Position numbers and translations under genes: made by a program. From NCBI GenBank assembly GCA_013054445.1, contig JAAMPI010000222.1, forward strand, positions 1-50,519: a stretch of DNA of 50,519 nucleotides. Reading direction: 5' to 3'. The notes beneath the pieces are model-generated. The model worked only from the letters and a program-made list of their open reading frames with translations, did not search any database and was not told the DNA's origin. Shown here in pieces: positions 9,858 to 21,579 of the stretch (position 1 is the stretch's first letter; each line of letters opens with the position of its first letter). The DNA is from Cudoniella acicularis. Lineage: Eukaryota; Ascomycota; Leotiomycetes; Helotiales; Helotiaceae.

Positions 9858-12112
9858 CTATATAAGAGTGATATCGCGGATGTCTGCGCCTTCCCACCAA
9901 CCTGAGCCTCTTCTATGAACCAACAAGCCAGCTCTTCTATATGCCGATCCCCCGTCCGCTTTCACTAAGACAAGCGCGTAAGCTGCTGCTATTTGGCTAG
10001 ATAAATCTTCAGACTTAAGCTTCTCAGCTCGAGTGAGATACTGAGGTGGATATTGGCTCATGAGATCCTTCTCTGAGTGCTTGAAATGACCAAGCAAAAG
10101 GCAGAATACAGAGTCGCCATGACTTATATCAGTCAGCCGACCTTCGGTATCGAAACAATCGCCAGAAAAGATGACGGATTCTTGATCAAACTCGATATTA
10201 TTTCGAATCACTGTCTTTCTCATGTACTGCGAGAGATTATTCTCGTGGGCCCAATCAGCAGCCGCCGAGTCCATGGCTGACTCAGTCACAAAGAATGTCG
10301 CTTGGACAAGTGGTGCTCGAATCTTCAGCCATACATCTCCGCAGATTCCGAAAGAATTGGTAAGACTCCGTGGGCGATGAAAGCCTTGAACTTTACACCT
10401 CGGATCTACCACGAAGCCACGCACACTGACAAGACCGTAAGTGATGTTTGAAACATCGTCGCTATGATTCCATACAGAAGCCCACGACCATGATGGTGCG
10501 CTGGCATGAGCATCACGAAAGCTGGGATGTTTGTTCTGATATCCGAATTCCTTCAGCCAGCATAGAGCTCTCGGAAGATCCTGCGACCACAAACCTGCAG
10601 ATACTCACCAGACAGCCGTCTAGCGACTCGAGATGCAAGACCAGAGATTGCAGGGAGACGGTCCATCTGTTTCGTAAGCTTCAGCGTGCAGTACTCAGTG
10701 ACAATCTCCAGCCAGATATCCAGAATTTGGGATTCAGTCGCAGTTGATGAACTGATTGATGTGTACATCATCTTCAGCTGATCAGCACTGCGTTGTTGCA
10801 GAAGACCGTCAGGGTCACCCCATTGATAATCTTCCAATCTTGAGCATTCACACGAGATTCCAGATGCACATTCCCATATGAGCTCCTCTGCATGAAAGTG
10901 TAAGGTTCTCAACGATAGAAGCCGCTCTTGAAAAACCCAGCCACGAGTTAGAAGAGGTGATGCACTCTCCATTGTATGTGCATAGTCCATAGTTCTTGTG
11001 AAATGGTCATGAGCAACATGCAAGGCATTACGAACGAATATCTTATAGTTCCCCTCCTCGTTATCATCAGGCTCAATTATAGCATCTTTCCCAACGTTGA
11101 GTTCAAATTGGCCAAGAGTATCTAGCGACCATCTCTCTGCGAAGCAGCCGCCTTTGCCGTTGCTCGAATGGGTAGCAGCAAGATTGAGCTGTGAACCCAT
11201 GTACACATCTGCCATCTTTGCTGATTCAATTTCCCAATCCTTTCTATCGTCTTGGATAATGCAGAGCGAGTCGATCCACAGATAACGAATTCCCAAGCCT
11301 CGTGTAATCCTTATTGCGTGACGAAATGTCCTTGGAAGTTCGGAAATTTTTATGCCAGCTTTCCTACCCTGTAGCGTGTTGGTAGTCGTGGTAATGATCT
11401 GCTCCTTTCCCCAGCAATGGCTTAACGACATATAAGGGTCTCGGTCGGAATCTCTCGTCTCTTTCAAATAGACGGTGTCGCTTTCTTCGTCCAGGCCAAC
11501 GTCTATAATACGTGTAGGAAGTCTCGAGTCAACGGGTCGACTACACAAAATGTGTCCCTCATTGCATTTCTTCATCCACTTAGCAGCAAGCGCCAGACAA
11601 ATTCTCAAATCCGGTTTACTTGCGACTGCTCTACTGATGCCAAAAGCCGGAATCGAGCCATTATCTTCAACGAGGATTTAGCAGGCACTATCTATACTCA
11701 TGACAATATATATACCTTCATGAGAGAGTGTGTAGAAGTCTAAAACTCCTTCATATCCAACATTGGCTAATGTAATCCGCAAGTTGTAGCCATGGCGAAG
11801 ATGCATAATAAGCAGCGTGCTGTCACGCAAGAATTCTGATCCTTCCCATTGCTCTCGCATGTTTTCTAGCCCTGAGCATATGATCCCACATGCTAGGCAG
11901 TCACTGCTCTCTGCTGAAGCCTTTATTTCCGAGAATGGTGTGGAGATTCGATACTCGTCAAGGGTGCATGGAGGATCTATTTCTGGGAGTCGACCGAAAT
12001 CGAGGTTAAAACAGACAGGGCACACGAAATTGGCATCATTCTCAATAGCCATGTTATCAGAGTGATTCTTTTTGAATGGGTTGCGGGTCCACAATTTGAG
12101 AACCCGATACAT
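9858..12112 (-). CDS. HET-domain (heterokaryon incompatibility) protein, one frameshift
   Basis: Exons 12112-11716 and 11625-9858, with an intron of 90 nt (donor GTATAT, acceptor AGCAG). Start is MYRVLKLW. Exon 1 carries CPVCFNLDF and SDCLACGIIC, Cys pairs common before HET domains. Exon 2 carries the HET domain: YMSLSHCWG, then ELPRTFRHAI and RYLWIDSLCIIQDD, and later LLTRGWVFQERLLS. Near 10594-10600 the frame shifts: LSGEYL is in one frame and GLWSQDLPRALCW, the expected continuation, is in another. One inserted base restores a 721-aa protein, and the exon sum (2166 nt) is then divisible by three. A 14-nt GTGAGT...CAG stretch at the break looks like a splice pair but is too short to be an intron. 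HET proteins trigger non-self recognition and cell death on fusion. It may be an assembly error or a recent pseudogene. Confidence 0.85.
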
Positions 12113-12765
12113 AAGTTAACGTAAATAAGTGAGAATGCGGAAGTGCGAAGGGCTTCCTTTGTGGCGAGGGTCCTGGGGTTGAAATGGGTCTTCGATAGTG
12201 AGTGGGCGTGCGAAGGGTCCGTGCGAAGTCAGGATATAATTCTCGGGCGTGACCTTAAAAGGAGGGAAAAAAGGGATGCGACGAGGTAATTTATCATACG
12301 CACGGAAAGGGGTGAAATGAGGCCGAAAATAATTCCTTATTTTACGATAAAAAGCCTAAAAAGTGCACCTTAAGAAAAGAGAGGCTTATGCAGAAATCCA
12401 CAGTTTTAGTATTGTGCCGCTGGAATTTTGAGCATTCGTATTTGGGCTGTGAAGGCAGTCGAAGTGCCTAGAAAAGAGTAAGAAGTTGTAGTTGAAGAAG
12501 TGTTATTCTTGTGAGAAGACTCGAGGCCAGCTATTTAAGTCCCAGAAGTGCGCTAATCTGTGCTAAAGCTAGCGTTTCACGTGACCTTACAGGCATACAA
12601 ACCAATGGTTCCCATTCTCACGTAAGATTACATCAGCCACCTCGCTCTTCAACCCACATCATCTTCCATTCAAGGCACCAAAGAACAGGAAGGCAGAGTA
12701 CAATTCAACATTAAAACGTCACTATCTCAATTATCCCGACTTCGGTCTAGGCAGTGCTTGTGCCC
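12113..12765. other. Divergent promoter region
   Basis: About 650 bp between the HET gene (leftward) and the small acidic protein gene (rightward). No gene is supported. It presumably holds both promoters. No clear TATA box was singled out. Confidence 0.4.
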
Positions 12766-13263
12766 ATGGAAGAGAGTGAGGAGACAAAGATCAAGAACAC
12801 TGGTGGTCTCCCAGCACATCCAGAATACACATACGAGGGCGTCTCATCTCTTTCTGATAAATCAGTCAAAGACAGCGCCGTCAGCACTTCAAAAACCATG
12901 CACGGCGAGGCCCTTAGGGCCAAATCTCCTGCTTCTACCATCAATTCCCGAGTTCTCTCCCCGCAAGAAGCACCACCAAACAACAAACCAAATAATGACC
13001 CCAGCTCTTCAAATCCCACAAACAACAAAGTCATATCGAGCTCAACAAGCGATGAAGACACATCCATCAACAATTCCATCCTAAACCAACCCGAAATATT
13101 CGACGAAGACGAAGACCCCGCCTTCATATTCGCATGCACGCAAAACCCGCTATTACGCTATTTCCACAAGCGAGGCCCGGAATGGTGGGCTGCGTATAAC
13201 CAGCAGCTCCAGAAAGCGAAAGATGCACCGTTGCCTACTGGGGAGGAAGAAGATGCACTCTGA
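12766..13263 (+). CDS. Small acidic disordered protein, unknown function
   Basis: Single exon, 165 aa, starting at the ATG in CCCATGGAA (good Kozak context); the frame upstream has no ATG. Residues 1-110 are low complexity (Ser, Asn, Pro, Lys) and probably disordered. The C-terminal third looks conserved-like: EIFDEDEDPAFIFACTQNP, LLRYFHKRGPEWWAAYNQQL, then an acidic tail (GEEEDAL). I do not recognise the family. The aromatic, helical segment near residues 120-155 is the part most likely to be functional. Confidence 0.65.
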   Translation: MEESEETKIKNTGGLPAHPEYTYEGVSSLSDKSVKDSAVSTSKTMHGEALRAKSPASTINSRVLSPQEAPPNNKPNNDPSSSNPTNNKVISSSTSDEDTSINNSILNQPEIFDEDEDPAFIFACTQNPLLRYFHKRGPEWWAAYNQQLQKAKDAPLPTGEEEDAL

Positions 13264-13757
13264 GATTTCGATTTCTGGTAGAAAGCTAGAACTAAACTTG
13301 TGGGAAGGGATTATCAATGAAAGAAAGGAGTTTGGAGATGTAACTTGTGCCTTTTTATTGAGAATCGAATTGTTTTCATGTTGCTTTGCTGTTGCTTTTA
13401 TCGGAGAATTTAGTGTGCATATATTGTTCGTACTCCTGAAGTGCAATTTCTAGCAGCTTTCGAGACGGTTTGTTTTTTCCTCTCTGTGTTTCCGCTTCTA
13501 TAGTACTAATTTTAGCAAACAGGACTGTTTTCATTTTAATCAAAGCATTACGGTCAGATATTCTTTTACTTTCACATCAGAATTTAGAAGCACCGAAAGT
13601 GCAGTGAGAAGTTGCATTCAGTTGGCTCCTTCAGACTACTGTACTCAAAACTTTCGACTCCTTTCATTTTTGAGTCGAGTATTCCATCACGGAAATTTTA
13701 CTATGTCATACATCCGGTGCCGAAAACGTTTCCCCCACGTATCGCAACCGACACTCT
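13264..13757. other. Intergenic, convergent 3' regions
   Basis: About 490 bp between two converging genes, presumably their 3' UTRs. No gene or clear structure seen. Confidence 0.5.
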
Positions 13758-15273
13758 CTAAGTCAAATGCACAAACCGCGCTTTATAACTACCATCACTA
13801 CCTTGCCAGTCATTAATAGCCCGCTTTTCCGGAAATAAAGATGAGTCAATATTTTCAAACCCACCATATCCATCAGGGGCAGAGGGGAATCCTTGCCCAT
13901 CGTACTGAAGCGGCGACTGATTTGCTTTCTTCACCGTTTTGCATGCTCCGTCTACCCATCCGTAGGCCGGCACATACCAACCTATCCAGAAATCAGTAAG
14001 AAGCATTAGATATACATAGCTGATAAGACGTACCAGCGCCTAATAATGCCATGCTGTCAGCGTTGTGCAAAGCGTTTGTGCTTGAAAGTGCTGGCGAGTT
14101 TGGGTCCACGGTGGGAGAGCCAACTGTCTTGCCCGAGATGGACTTCCAGGTATACCTTTATCAGATTTCCGTTAGTGAAAATTTGAACAGCGCCACAAGG
14201 GTGGAAACTTACACTTCTGAGATTGATTTTCCTTGCACCTGTTCCGGAAGAACAGCAGGGACTATCTTCAGTCAGAACGGATCCATATTCACTTCCAATC
14301 AAGAATAAACGATTTCCATCAACTCACAAGGATTAGTCGTCCCAAACGGTCCACCCTGCTGGACAAAAAATCCCCCAACATGAAAAAGTTCATGTAAAAT
14401 CTTCACCGAAAGCGCACCAGCCAATCCATCCACACCTTTATTGATAACCAACGGGTTACTTCTCAGATCTCCCGCCAGCCTCCACTTATTCAGCGTCACC
14501 TCATTGTATACCTTTGCCGCACCCCACTCGGTGTCACTGCAGAGAACTATGACCTGACCACCGGGATATCCATATGCGAATCCCTGGAGGCCAAAACCGC
14601 ATGCGGTTTGCGGATTCACCGTTCCGATGCGAGGAACCTGAACTCGCACGCCCCCCCGTTTTATGTCTCTGAATATCCCGTTGGTGGAATCGATGGGGGT
14701 GAGGTGCGCGTCTGTGCAGGTGATGATGAGCCCCAAGCTGTTGCCCTCTATAAGGTAAACATTTGAAGTTAGCACTGCTATTTAGAGTTTCATTGAAATT
14801 GTGGAGGCCGCGGGGAGTTCCCTAGGGTTTCAAACTTACCATTCGTACTAGGAACGTTCATAGCCGCAATAATATTGGTAACAGCAGCTATTCATCAAGA
14901 CAATCAGTCAACAAATTCCCAACTCCCGCATAAATAGCTAAGACGCGGGGTATAACTGACTAGCAATCTGAGCCAAAGTTTCCGGATCATCCTCACTAGG
15001 TGCACCAAGGAGATCTTGCATCAAGTTTCCCACCCTTGGGCCAACCAAAGCCTTTTTCGCCATATATAGCGCGATGCTCTGTGCTTCTAGTGTGGCCACA
15101 CTGACATGATTGGCAAGATCGCTGCCCATTTGCACTGCTGGCTCTGTGAGACCTGCCAGAATGGCGCCGGCGCTGTTAAATGAACAGTCTGCATCAACTT
15201 GCCATGCTTGCACTTTGGTTGAAAACAAAAATAAAAAAGTGGAAATGTACGAAGGTAAGGAAAAGAGCAACAT
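13758..15273 (-). CDS. Secreted HExxH metallopeptidase-like protein
   Basis: Six exons: 15273-14961, 14887-14840, 14747-14328, 14261-14213, 14155-14034, 13981-13758, totalling 391 aa with every junction in phase. The ATG at 15273 gives MLLFSLPSYISTFLFLFSTK, a signal peptide probably cleaved before WQVDADC. Exon 3 contains ILHELFHVGG, the zinc-binding HExxH motif. Exon 5 ends NALHNADSMALLGA, resembling the N-A-D-x-Y stretch downstream of HExxH in fungal M35-like (aspzincin) peptidases. An uncommon first donor (GTCAGT) was needed; the other donors and branch sites (TGCTAAC, CACTAAC) are ordinary. It probably degrades extracellular protein. The family call rests on motif and architecture only; overall similarity to deuterolysins is unproven. 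Confidence 0.8.
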
Positions 15274-16338
15274 GGCAAAGACTTGTTGCAGAAGCTGCAC
15301 CTAACACTGCTTAATTAGATGAGTAGGAGTGACGGAGTCTAAGGTGCGTTTTGTTAAAAGGAAAACTCAAAAATCCTACAAATACACTGGGGCGCGGGGG
15401 AAGTTGCCCCTATTCTTCTTATCTATATTTGAATCAGTAGGCGACACAAGATCAATGCGCGATAATATGAAAAGATCCTCCCAAAATTAATCTCTACCTT
15501 AAAGAATATTTCTAAACCAGAGACCATGATTTTGGGGGCAGTGTTCGTGAAGGATTCTAAACAAGCGAGCCTGTACGATGGAGGAGGCCCCCCGAAGCAT
15601 TTTCGACATGCTGACTTGGAAATTGGCAGGTCCTGCTTTAAGGTTATTTTAAGGTATCTCCGCTGACTGCCTATGTTGCTGCTTAAGGTTGACCAAATAC
15701 GAGCTCACCCTTCTAGATTATGGTTGGCTCGCATCCAGTTTATGAAACAATTCTGGCCCCCTATTAAACATCCGTCTCATTTATTAAAATGGTGAGGGCG
15801 AACGGGAGAGGAAAGAGGGATCTCAGTCTATTCGTGCAGAAAATACGTGCGCTAAAAAGGCTAGGCTGTGCTTAAGAGCCTCGAATCACGGCCCGAACGA
15901 CATCAGGGGGTGATAGGCGAGGGCGAGGAGAAAACAACTCTAGTGTCGAGGTGCTTTTCTTCAGCCCCAAACCGTTCCTTCAGACAGCTAAGTCACAAGA
16001 AGTACGACGCCCTAGGACAAGTTCCAAGGATAGAAGCTTTAACTATTTTAAATGTAAGAATTTGTCGTACTAATTGGACATTGATTTTCTCAATTCCGGT
16101 TTTTTAAAGGTTTCCACGCACAGCCCCAATGATGATTATATCTCTTTTTATTCTGGTTAGCGATAGTAGCATACTCATTCAAAGGAATTTCTCATCATAC
16201 GAAGGAAGACAACGTGCCTGAGGGGGGGTCTTATCAAATAAATTTCTTATACCCTTTCGTTCCCTCGAGACAAGGCCCACAGAAGAAAACCTACCTACTA
16301 CCGGAGCTCACTCACTTTTCGCTCACCAAACAACAACC
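15274..16338. other. Divergent promoter region
   Basis: About 1.06 kb between two genes for secreted proteins on opposite strands. Open frames here are short and unsupported. The stretch just before 16339 is pyrimidine- and CA-rich (CTCACC...CAACAACC), typical of a fungal 5' leader. Confidence 0.5.
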
Positions 16339-18007
16339 ATGTCTCCAAATCTCACAAGTCGCTACTTTCTCGCAGTCTGGCTACAAATATTCCTCCTAGC
16401 AGAAATCATCAACGCTAGACGTATTGCTCTCACCAACGCAATTGGCACCGCGTCCGTCACCTTTGCCCGTCGAGACTTTTCCAGCGCCAGTATCAGTGCC
16501 GGCACTCCTATCACAATAGCACCCAGTGCCCTCCCCACCGCCGCTCCCCGGACACTGCACGGTGGAACACAATGGGTCAGTCTCTCAGGGACAACAGAGA
16601 TCCAATACGACATGACGATCTCAAACATGATACCCGTATGGACAGCCAACGAAACGAATTTCCTGACCGTTCTACCCGCTACCGCAACAAATGCTTCTCC
16701 CTCCACCGTCTACTTCTCATTTATCACCAGTACACCCTCATCCATCTCCGGAGTACCAATGGCAGAACCATCGATTCAAGCCGTGGTAATCGCTCCAGCA
16801 CTGATTCCCGTTTTGCAAAGAATAATATCCAGCGGCGGCGGAGACAAAACGAACGACACTATCGACGAGCAAATCGTCGGCGCCCTAGCCGCACGGGGAT
16901 ACGAAGCCTCAAATGCGGAACTAATCCCCTTATTAGGAATCCTCATCACATTCCTGCGTCTGAACTTCGGCACCGATCCCAACGCCGGGCTGAAAGTATC
17001 TCCGTACCTCGACATGAACGAACGCATCCCGGATTATGTAACCGTAATATCTACCAGCTCAGAAGAACCCATCGTCACCGCGATCCCCGAACTCGCGTAT
17101 CCGGATTGGATGAATTTGCGGGTGTTTTATCCGCCGGTGGGCCCTCTTCCTACGGATTTCGATTTCGGGAGTCCGTATACGTCAACGTCTGTCTCAAAGG
17201 CAGCGCCAACACCGACTTGTTTCCCAAACTCTCTTTCGGCGAATACCTCGGAAGCAATCGACCATGCTAAGGAGTTTTGTGGCGGTTCGGTCATGAGTGC
17301 AAATGACACTTGCGAATATATCCAGTGGGCTGGCACGAACCAGTATCTTGCCCTAGGTTATGAAGCCAGCAATGGAACATGCATGGCCGATTGCCCCACG
17401 ACCTTCGCCAACATGTTTAACACTTGTAAGTCTCCCCACCCCTCCTTTTTTCCTCACAAAACAATTCGTTTTCTAACTTCCATTCTTCTTTAAGGCCAGA
17501 GCGGAGATACTATCTCAGGCTCAGCCGTATTCGTCGACGGGTGCGGATCCTTCGCCTTCAACATCACCGACATCCCCCCCCGTCGTCCAATTCCCCGATT
17601 TCTCCGTCGAAGAACGCAGCCAAGTACCGCTACCACCCCCCACAAGCCCAGCAAGTCTCCAGGTCTGCCTCCTACGGGGAAATACATGCAGCTTAACCAT
17701 TTTGGGAAACTCCTTGTCGCCGATGGAAATTAAATACTACGAAGCGAGTATTTTCGATCAGAATTGTTTTCAGCGAGGTTCTGTGCTGGATCCGAGCCCA
17801 CCGGAAAATATAACTTCACAACTACAGGATCAGTTGGTGATCAATAGTCTTGGATTTGGTCAAACTGGCGCAACGGTGAAGTTCTGCTATGGCACGGCTT
17901 GTGTGGACTCAACAACGGAGCCACGCTGTCAGTTCGTAAAAAACCCGTTTAAAAACCCGGTTCGCTTCACCAATACTTTCATGTTAAATTGCCCTTTCCC
18001 TTGCTAA
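16339..18007 (+). CDS. Secreted Cys-containing protein, one frameshift
   Basis: Exons 16339-17425 and 17495-18007, with a 69-nt intron (GTAAGT...TTCTAAC...AAG). The N-terminus MSPNLTSRYFLAVWLQIFLL...INA is a signal peptide. Residues about 30-130 are Ser/Thr/Pro-rich with several N-glycosylation sequons. Paired cysteines appear from about residue 295 (CFPNSLSANTS, EFCGG, NDTCEYIQW, NGTCMADC). After the splice, CQSGDTISGSAVFVDGCG reads well until a run of eight C at 17574-17581, beyond which the coding frame is shifted: VVQFPDFSVEERSQ... to SLTILGNSLSPMEIKYYEA and the stop at 18005. Removing one C gives 532 aa with exon sum 1599 nt, divisible by three. No known domain was recognised; an extracellular or cell-wall role is inferred. 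It could be an assembly error or a lesion. Confidence 0.75.
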
Positions 18008-19784
18008 GAATAGTATTACTGGGATTTGAAAACTTTAGTATATAAGAAGAGACTAAAGGGCTTTCTTGAAACTTAACAAAGTTTCATAAAAAGTTATATA
18101 TAAAAAAGAATAAAATTTATATAAATAAAATTTAAAAAATTTAAAAAAATTTATAAATTAAAAGTTTAAATACAAATATAATATTTAAATATATTTATAA
18201 TAGAAATTAGTTTTAAAATAAACATAGAATATAAAATATTAATGTTATTGGTATTTATATAATTATTAATAATATAAGCTTAGAATTCTAATAATTATGT
18301 AATATCCTTGTTTATAATATTTTTAAAATAAAATTCAAAATAATATAATCTTTGATAAAAAAGAAATAGAATTAACCAGCTATAATTCACCTCTCCTAGA
18401 ACCAACGAATAAAAATCAAAACTTACCTACGCAACGAGAGAAGTAAATCCAAACCTTGTGTGGCCGCATGTCTGATGACTTGGGAAAAGATATTTCCCCT
18501 CCCGAGATTATCTGGTTTTGCGATCAGGTGTTGTTTCTATATCGGTGAGATAGATTTGAATCATTTGATTCAAAGTCGTCGTGGAGATTAACGTGGTTAG
18601 ATTGATTCAGCTATTTATGCAGAGCGACGATATAATTAGGAAATAACGAGAAAGGGTAGAAATTAACAGTAACAGCGTATTCGACGGTACGGATATAATT
18701 GACAGTAAATATTCATTCACTCGATACCATCATATCTAAACTCATATCCCTAGGTGCCTCAATCCTCGCCCAATATCCCAACGTACCAACTTCCAACACC
18801 AGAAGCCCCTATCTTCCTGCCCTCACCCTACTTAAACCTGATAGTCATTTCCGTGTCTAGCATATCTACGGATGGCCCAAAAGAACTTACCGGTAGACCA
18901 AATATAACATTTTATATCAGGACCGACAGAACATGTAAAACTTAGAAGAGGGTACAAATGCTTCGTTACCTATAAAATATTAGTGAGAATAACACTATAC
19001 CGAAAGCAAAACCGCTTCAATACTAAAAACACCTCAACCACTCTCGTAAAGCAGACAATCATTAACCAATTATCCATAAAATAGCCTACGCGACAACGGA
19101 TGCATGCCGATCTCAAGACCCAAAGAGCCATTACGAAAAGACTGCGGAAGAGAAAAGAAGCGCGAAATTGAGGCTACCACTGCGGTGGGTTGAGGCTTTT
19201 GAGACGACCTGCTTTAAAATACTAGGCAATATGAAGTTGGAAGAGAATTAAGAGAAACTTGAAGAGGGAAAAGTTAGAAGTAGGCGGGATTAGCAGCAAG
19301 TTCTTGACTCAACAACTCTCTATCTAATTGACAGCAGCAGCTTTTTTTTTTACACAAAAAAATTTTAATCTATTTTTAAGACATGAGAAAAACAAGTCTA
19401 TGATGCGGGAAAAGTAAATTTACCTACCTGCTAACCTGAAAAAGCTCCGCTAAAGTCTCCAAGCATTCAGTCGCCACTTTATCTGCGCCAATCTCGTCTT
19501 CGGTATTCCAGGTCCGACGACCCTTTAGACCTAGGGGTCAGGAATTTGAGGTAGGTATATATAGGTGGTTCTTTTGATGAAGGTGCGGATTTGGGAGTTT
19601 GGAATCGAAAAGAAATCATGGATGCCGGGGGAGTGTGAATCGGAGCTTTTTCAGGGATATAAAAAATACTAAAAGATGACATTTTCCCTGACCGTAACCG
19701 TGATCCTATATATATTCTCAAACACCTAGAAATCTATCCAAATAATCAAACATCTATCCAGAACCCTTACGCACATTCAACACC
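18008..19784. other. Long intergenic stretch with an AT-rich island
   Basis: About 18020-18380 is extremely AT-rich and probably a RIP-degraded repeat fragment or AT isochore piece. From 18400 to 19780 composition is near normal, but I could support no gene; frames are at most 80 codons and lack splice-consistent extensions. A T10/A7 stretch lies near 19340-19360. Confidence 0.5.
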
Positions 19785-20746
19785 TCAACTCTCCACAACC
19801 TCAACCAAACTCCTCCTAACCCCCTCCACCTCCTCCCTCATCAAGCCCAACACCTCTTCACAAAACCCCTCACTCCCACCCCACCTCTCATTCACCCTCT
19901 CAATCAACGCTAACATACTCTCCCTCCTGGCACCCACCATCCTCTCTGCCCTCCTTTTCCCTTCCTCCCCACTCCCACACGCCTCTTTAAACTTCTCATT
20001 CTTTAGCAACCTCGCGACAACTTTGTCTCTTCCACGCGCTAAACCGATTTCAGAGAGAGCGTACTCGGTAGCGACGTCTTCGGGGGAGACGCCTAGCAGG
20101 GAGAGGAGGATACCGATGAAGGCCCCAGAGCGGTTGTTGCCTGTTGTGCAGTGCATCATGCAGGGTGTGGGGGAGGATGAGAGGTACAGGAGGATGGTGC
20201 GGAAGGTGTGTGCGCCGCGGGTAAGGATTTCTTCGAAGGCTTGGACGATTCCCTGTCAATTCAGCCCGCATCAGCAATTTATCTCCAAACCTCATTCGTG
20301 CAACACCGCTTTTGCCTTCCCACGTCCCAAGAGTCTGAAGGGGCACAAAAGGTAAAACACACCTCAGTTCCATCCCCAGAATACTGCACATATCTCAACC
20401 CCGCCTTCTCAGGGGTATACTCCTTCTCCTCAAAAACAGGAACCCACACCCTCTTAATACCCTCTAACTCTTTCACACCTCCAGCACGCACAATCTGCGG
20501 TACACTCCTTATATCAAATATTATCCCCACGCCCAAATCCTTCAATTGCTGCACACCAGCAGTGGTGATGGGACCCAAATCTGGCCCACGGTAGAGGATA
20601 CCCTTTCGGACTCTGGCTGGGGCTTGCGGCTCAGTGGAAGTGTCGGCGATGGCCCAGCCGCCGATATCTCGAAAATTGCCGAGGCCATCGATCGGGACGA
20701 AGGGTGGTTTGTGGAGGGGATCTTCTGCTGTTGTCGATTCTGCCAT
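19785..20746 (-). CDS. Tyrosine-protein phosphatase (Y_phosphatase3/SIW14-like)
   Basis: Exons 20746-20363 and 20252-19785, 283 aa; the intron is 110 nt (donor GTGTGT, acceptor GACAG). The N-terminus has PFVPIDGLGNFRDIGGW, the N/R-FRDxGG motif at the start of the bacterial/fungal PTP family Pfam PF13350. GILYRGPDLGPIT and VGIIFDIRS follow. The P-loop is HCTTGNNRSG (HCx5R), with Cys as nucleophile and Arg binding phosphate. Residues about 200-283 are helical and charged. Such enzymes hydrolyse phosphotyrosine or related phosphoesters in the cytosol. Nothing odd was seen. The family is often duplicated in fungi, so the specific substrate is unknown. Confidence 0.9.
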
Positions 20747-21262
20747 CGTTATCGCGAATTGCTCAATCAGTTTGTGTTAGCTGCTCCTTTCAACTCCACA
20801 AAAAAACAACGCAAAGAGAAGGGGAAACAGAGAATAGAAAGGATAATAAGAGCTTGACATGAAGTCAAGACAGATGTACACCACCGAACCAAAGACGGAG
20901 AACGAGCCGGTCCGTCGCGGCTGGTGTGTAACCCCACCTCAGAAATCGCGGGGAGGAGCAAATTGCCAGGCATCCCGGAAGAATCGGCACACTGCGATGG
21001 TGACACATATGCATTACAATGGTGATGAGCACAATAGTATGTTGTGTTATGATGGTAAAAAGAAAAGGCGTGGGAGTTGAGAGGACAGATGACTGAATGT
21101 GATGTGCGGGGATATTTGTTTTTTTATGCCGGTTGCCCGTCGGGAAAGCTGGGGTGAAAGCTGAAGGTCTTTGGTGTATGGATGAATGAGGTTAGGTTGG
21201 GTTGGGCTTAGTCATGCGCAAGGTTTAGGCGAGTCTCGTGATCTAAAGCATGTGACGACGAC
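20747..21262. other. Upstream region of the phosphatase gene
   Basis: About 500 bp without a supported gene between the phosphatase start and the solo LTR. Presumably the phosphatase promoter. Confidence 0.4.
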
Positions 21263-21417
21263 TGTTGGAATTTCAAGGTCCCCAAAGTCATAACGAGTGT
21301 ATTCTCCCCGGAGATGGATAACTATGGTACAGATAGAGGCTTCCAGAACCTATAACTACGGGTACGGCACTAGGCCAAAGCGTACCATGAAACGGGTCTG
21401 CGACCCGAATCGCAACA
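21263..21417 (-). repeat. Solo LTR, 155 bp, with 5-bp TSD (ACGAC)
   Basis: An inverted copy of the LTR at 4189-4342. On the minus strand it starts TGTTGCGATTCGGG and ends GGACCTTGAAATTCCAACA. The shared core includes GAAACGGGTCTGCG (plus strand) and AGAATACACTCGTT (minus strand). Both flanks read ACGAC (21258-21262 and 21418-21422), a perfect 5-bp target-site duplication. No internal sequence is present, so it is a solo LTR. It sits between the phosphatase gene and the kinase pseudogene. Confidence 0.9.
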
Positions 21418-21579
21418 ACGACGATGATGAATTCAGAAAACCTCAAAATCCGTTCTGACATATATCAACAGATTCCGCCATTTCTACCACATAATAATTC
21501 GTTGTTCTTGTTTGGCTGGATCCTTTTGTTTTAATACTTTCAGAATTCTAATAAAGAACTGGTAGGTACAACCCTACAA

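Noticed and set aside
10599..10612. A 14-nt GTGAGT...CTGCAG as an intron in the HET gene
   Set aside because: It restores the frame, but it is far below the minimum size of a spliceosomal intron; a one-base deletion explains it better.
16572..17270. A 232-codon alternative plus-strand frame
   Set aside because: Shadow within the secreted protein gene; Arg/His-rich composition is typical of an out-of-frame reading.
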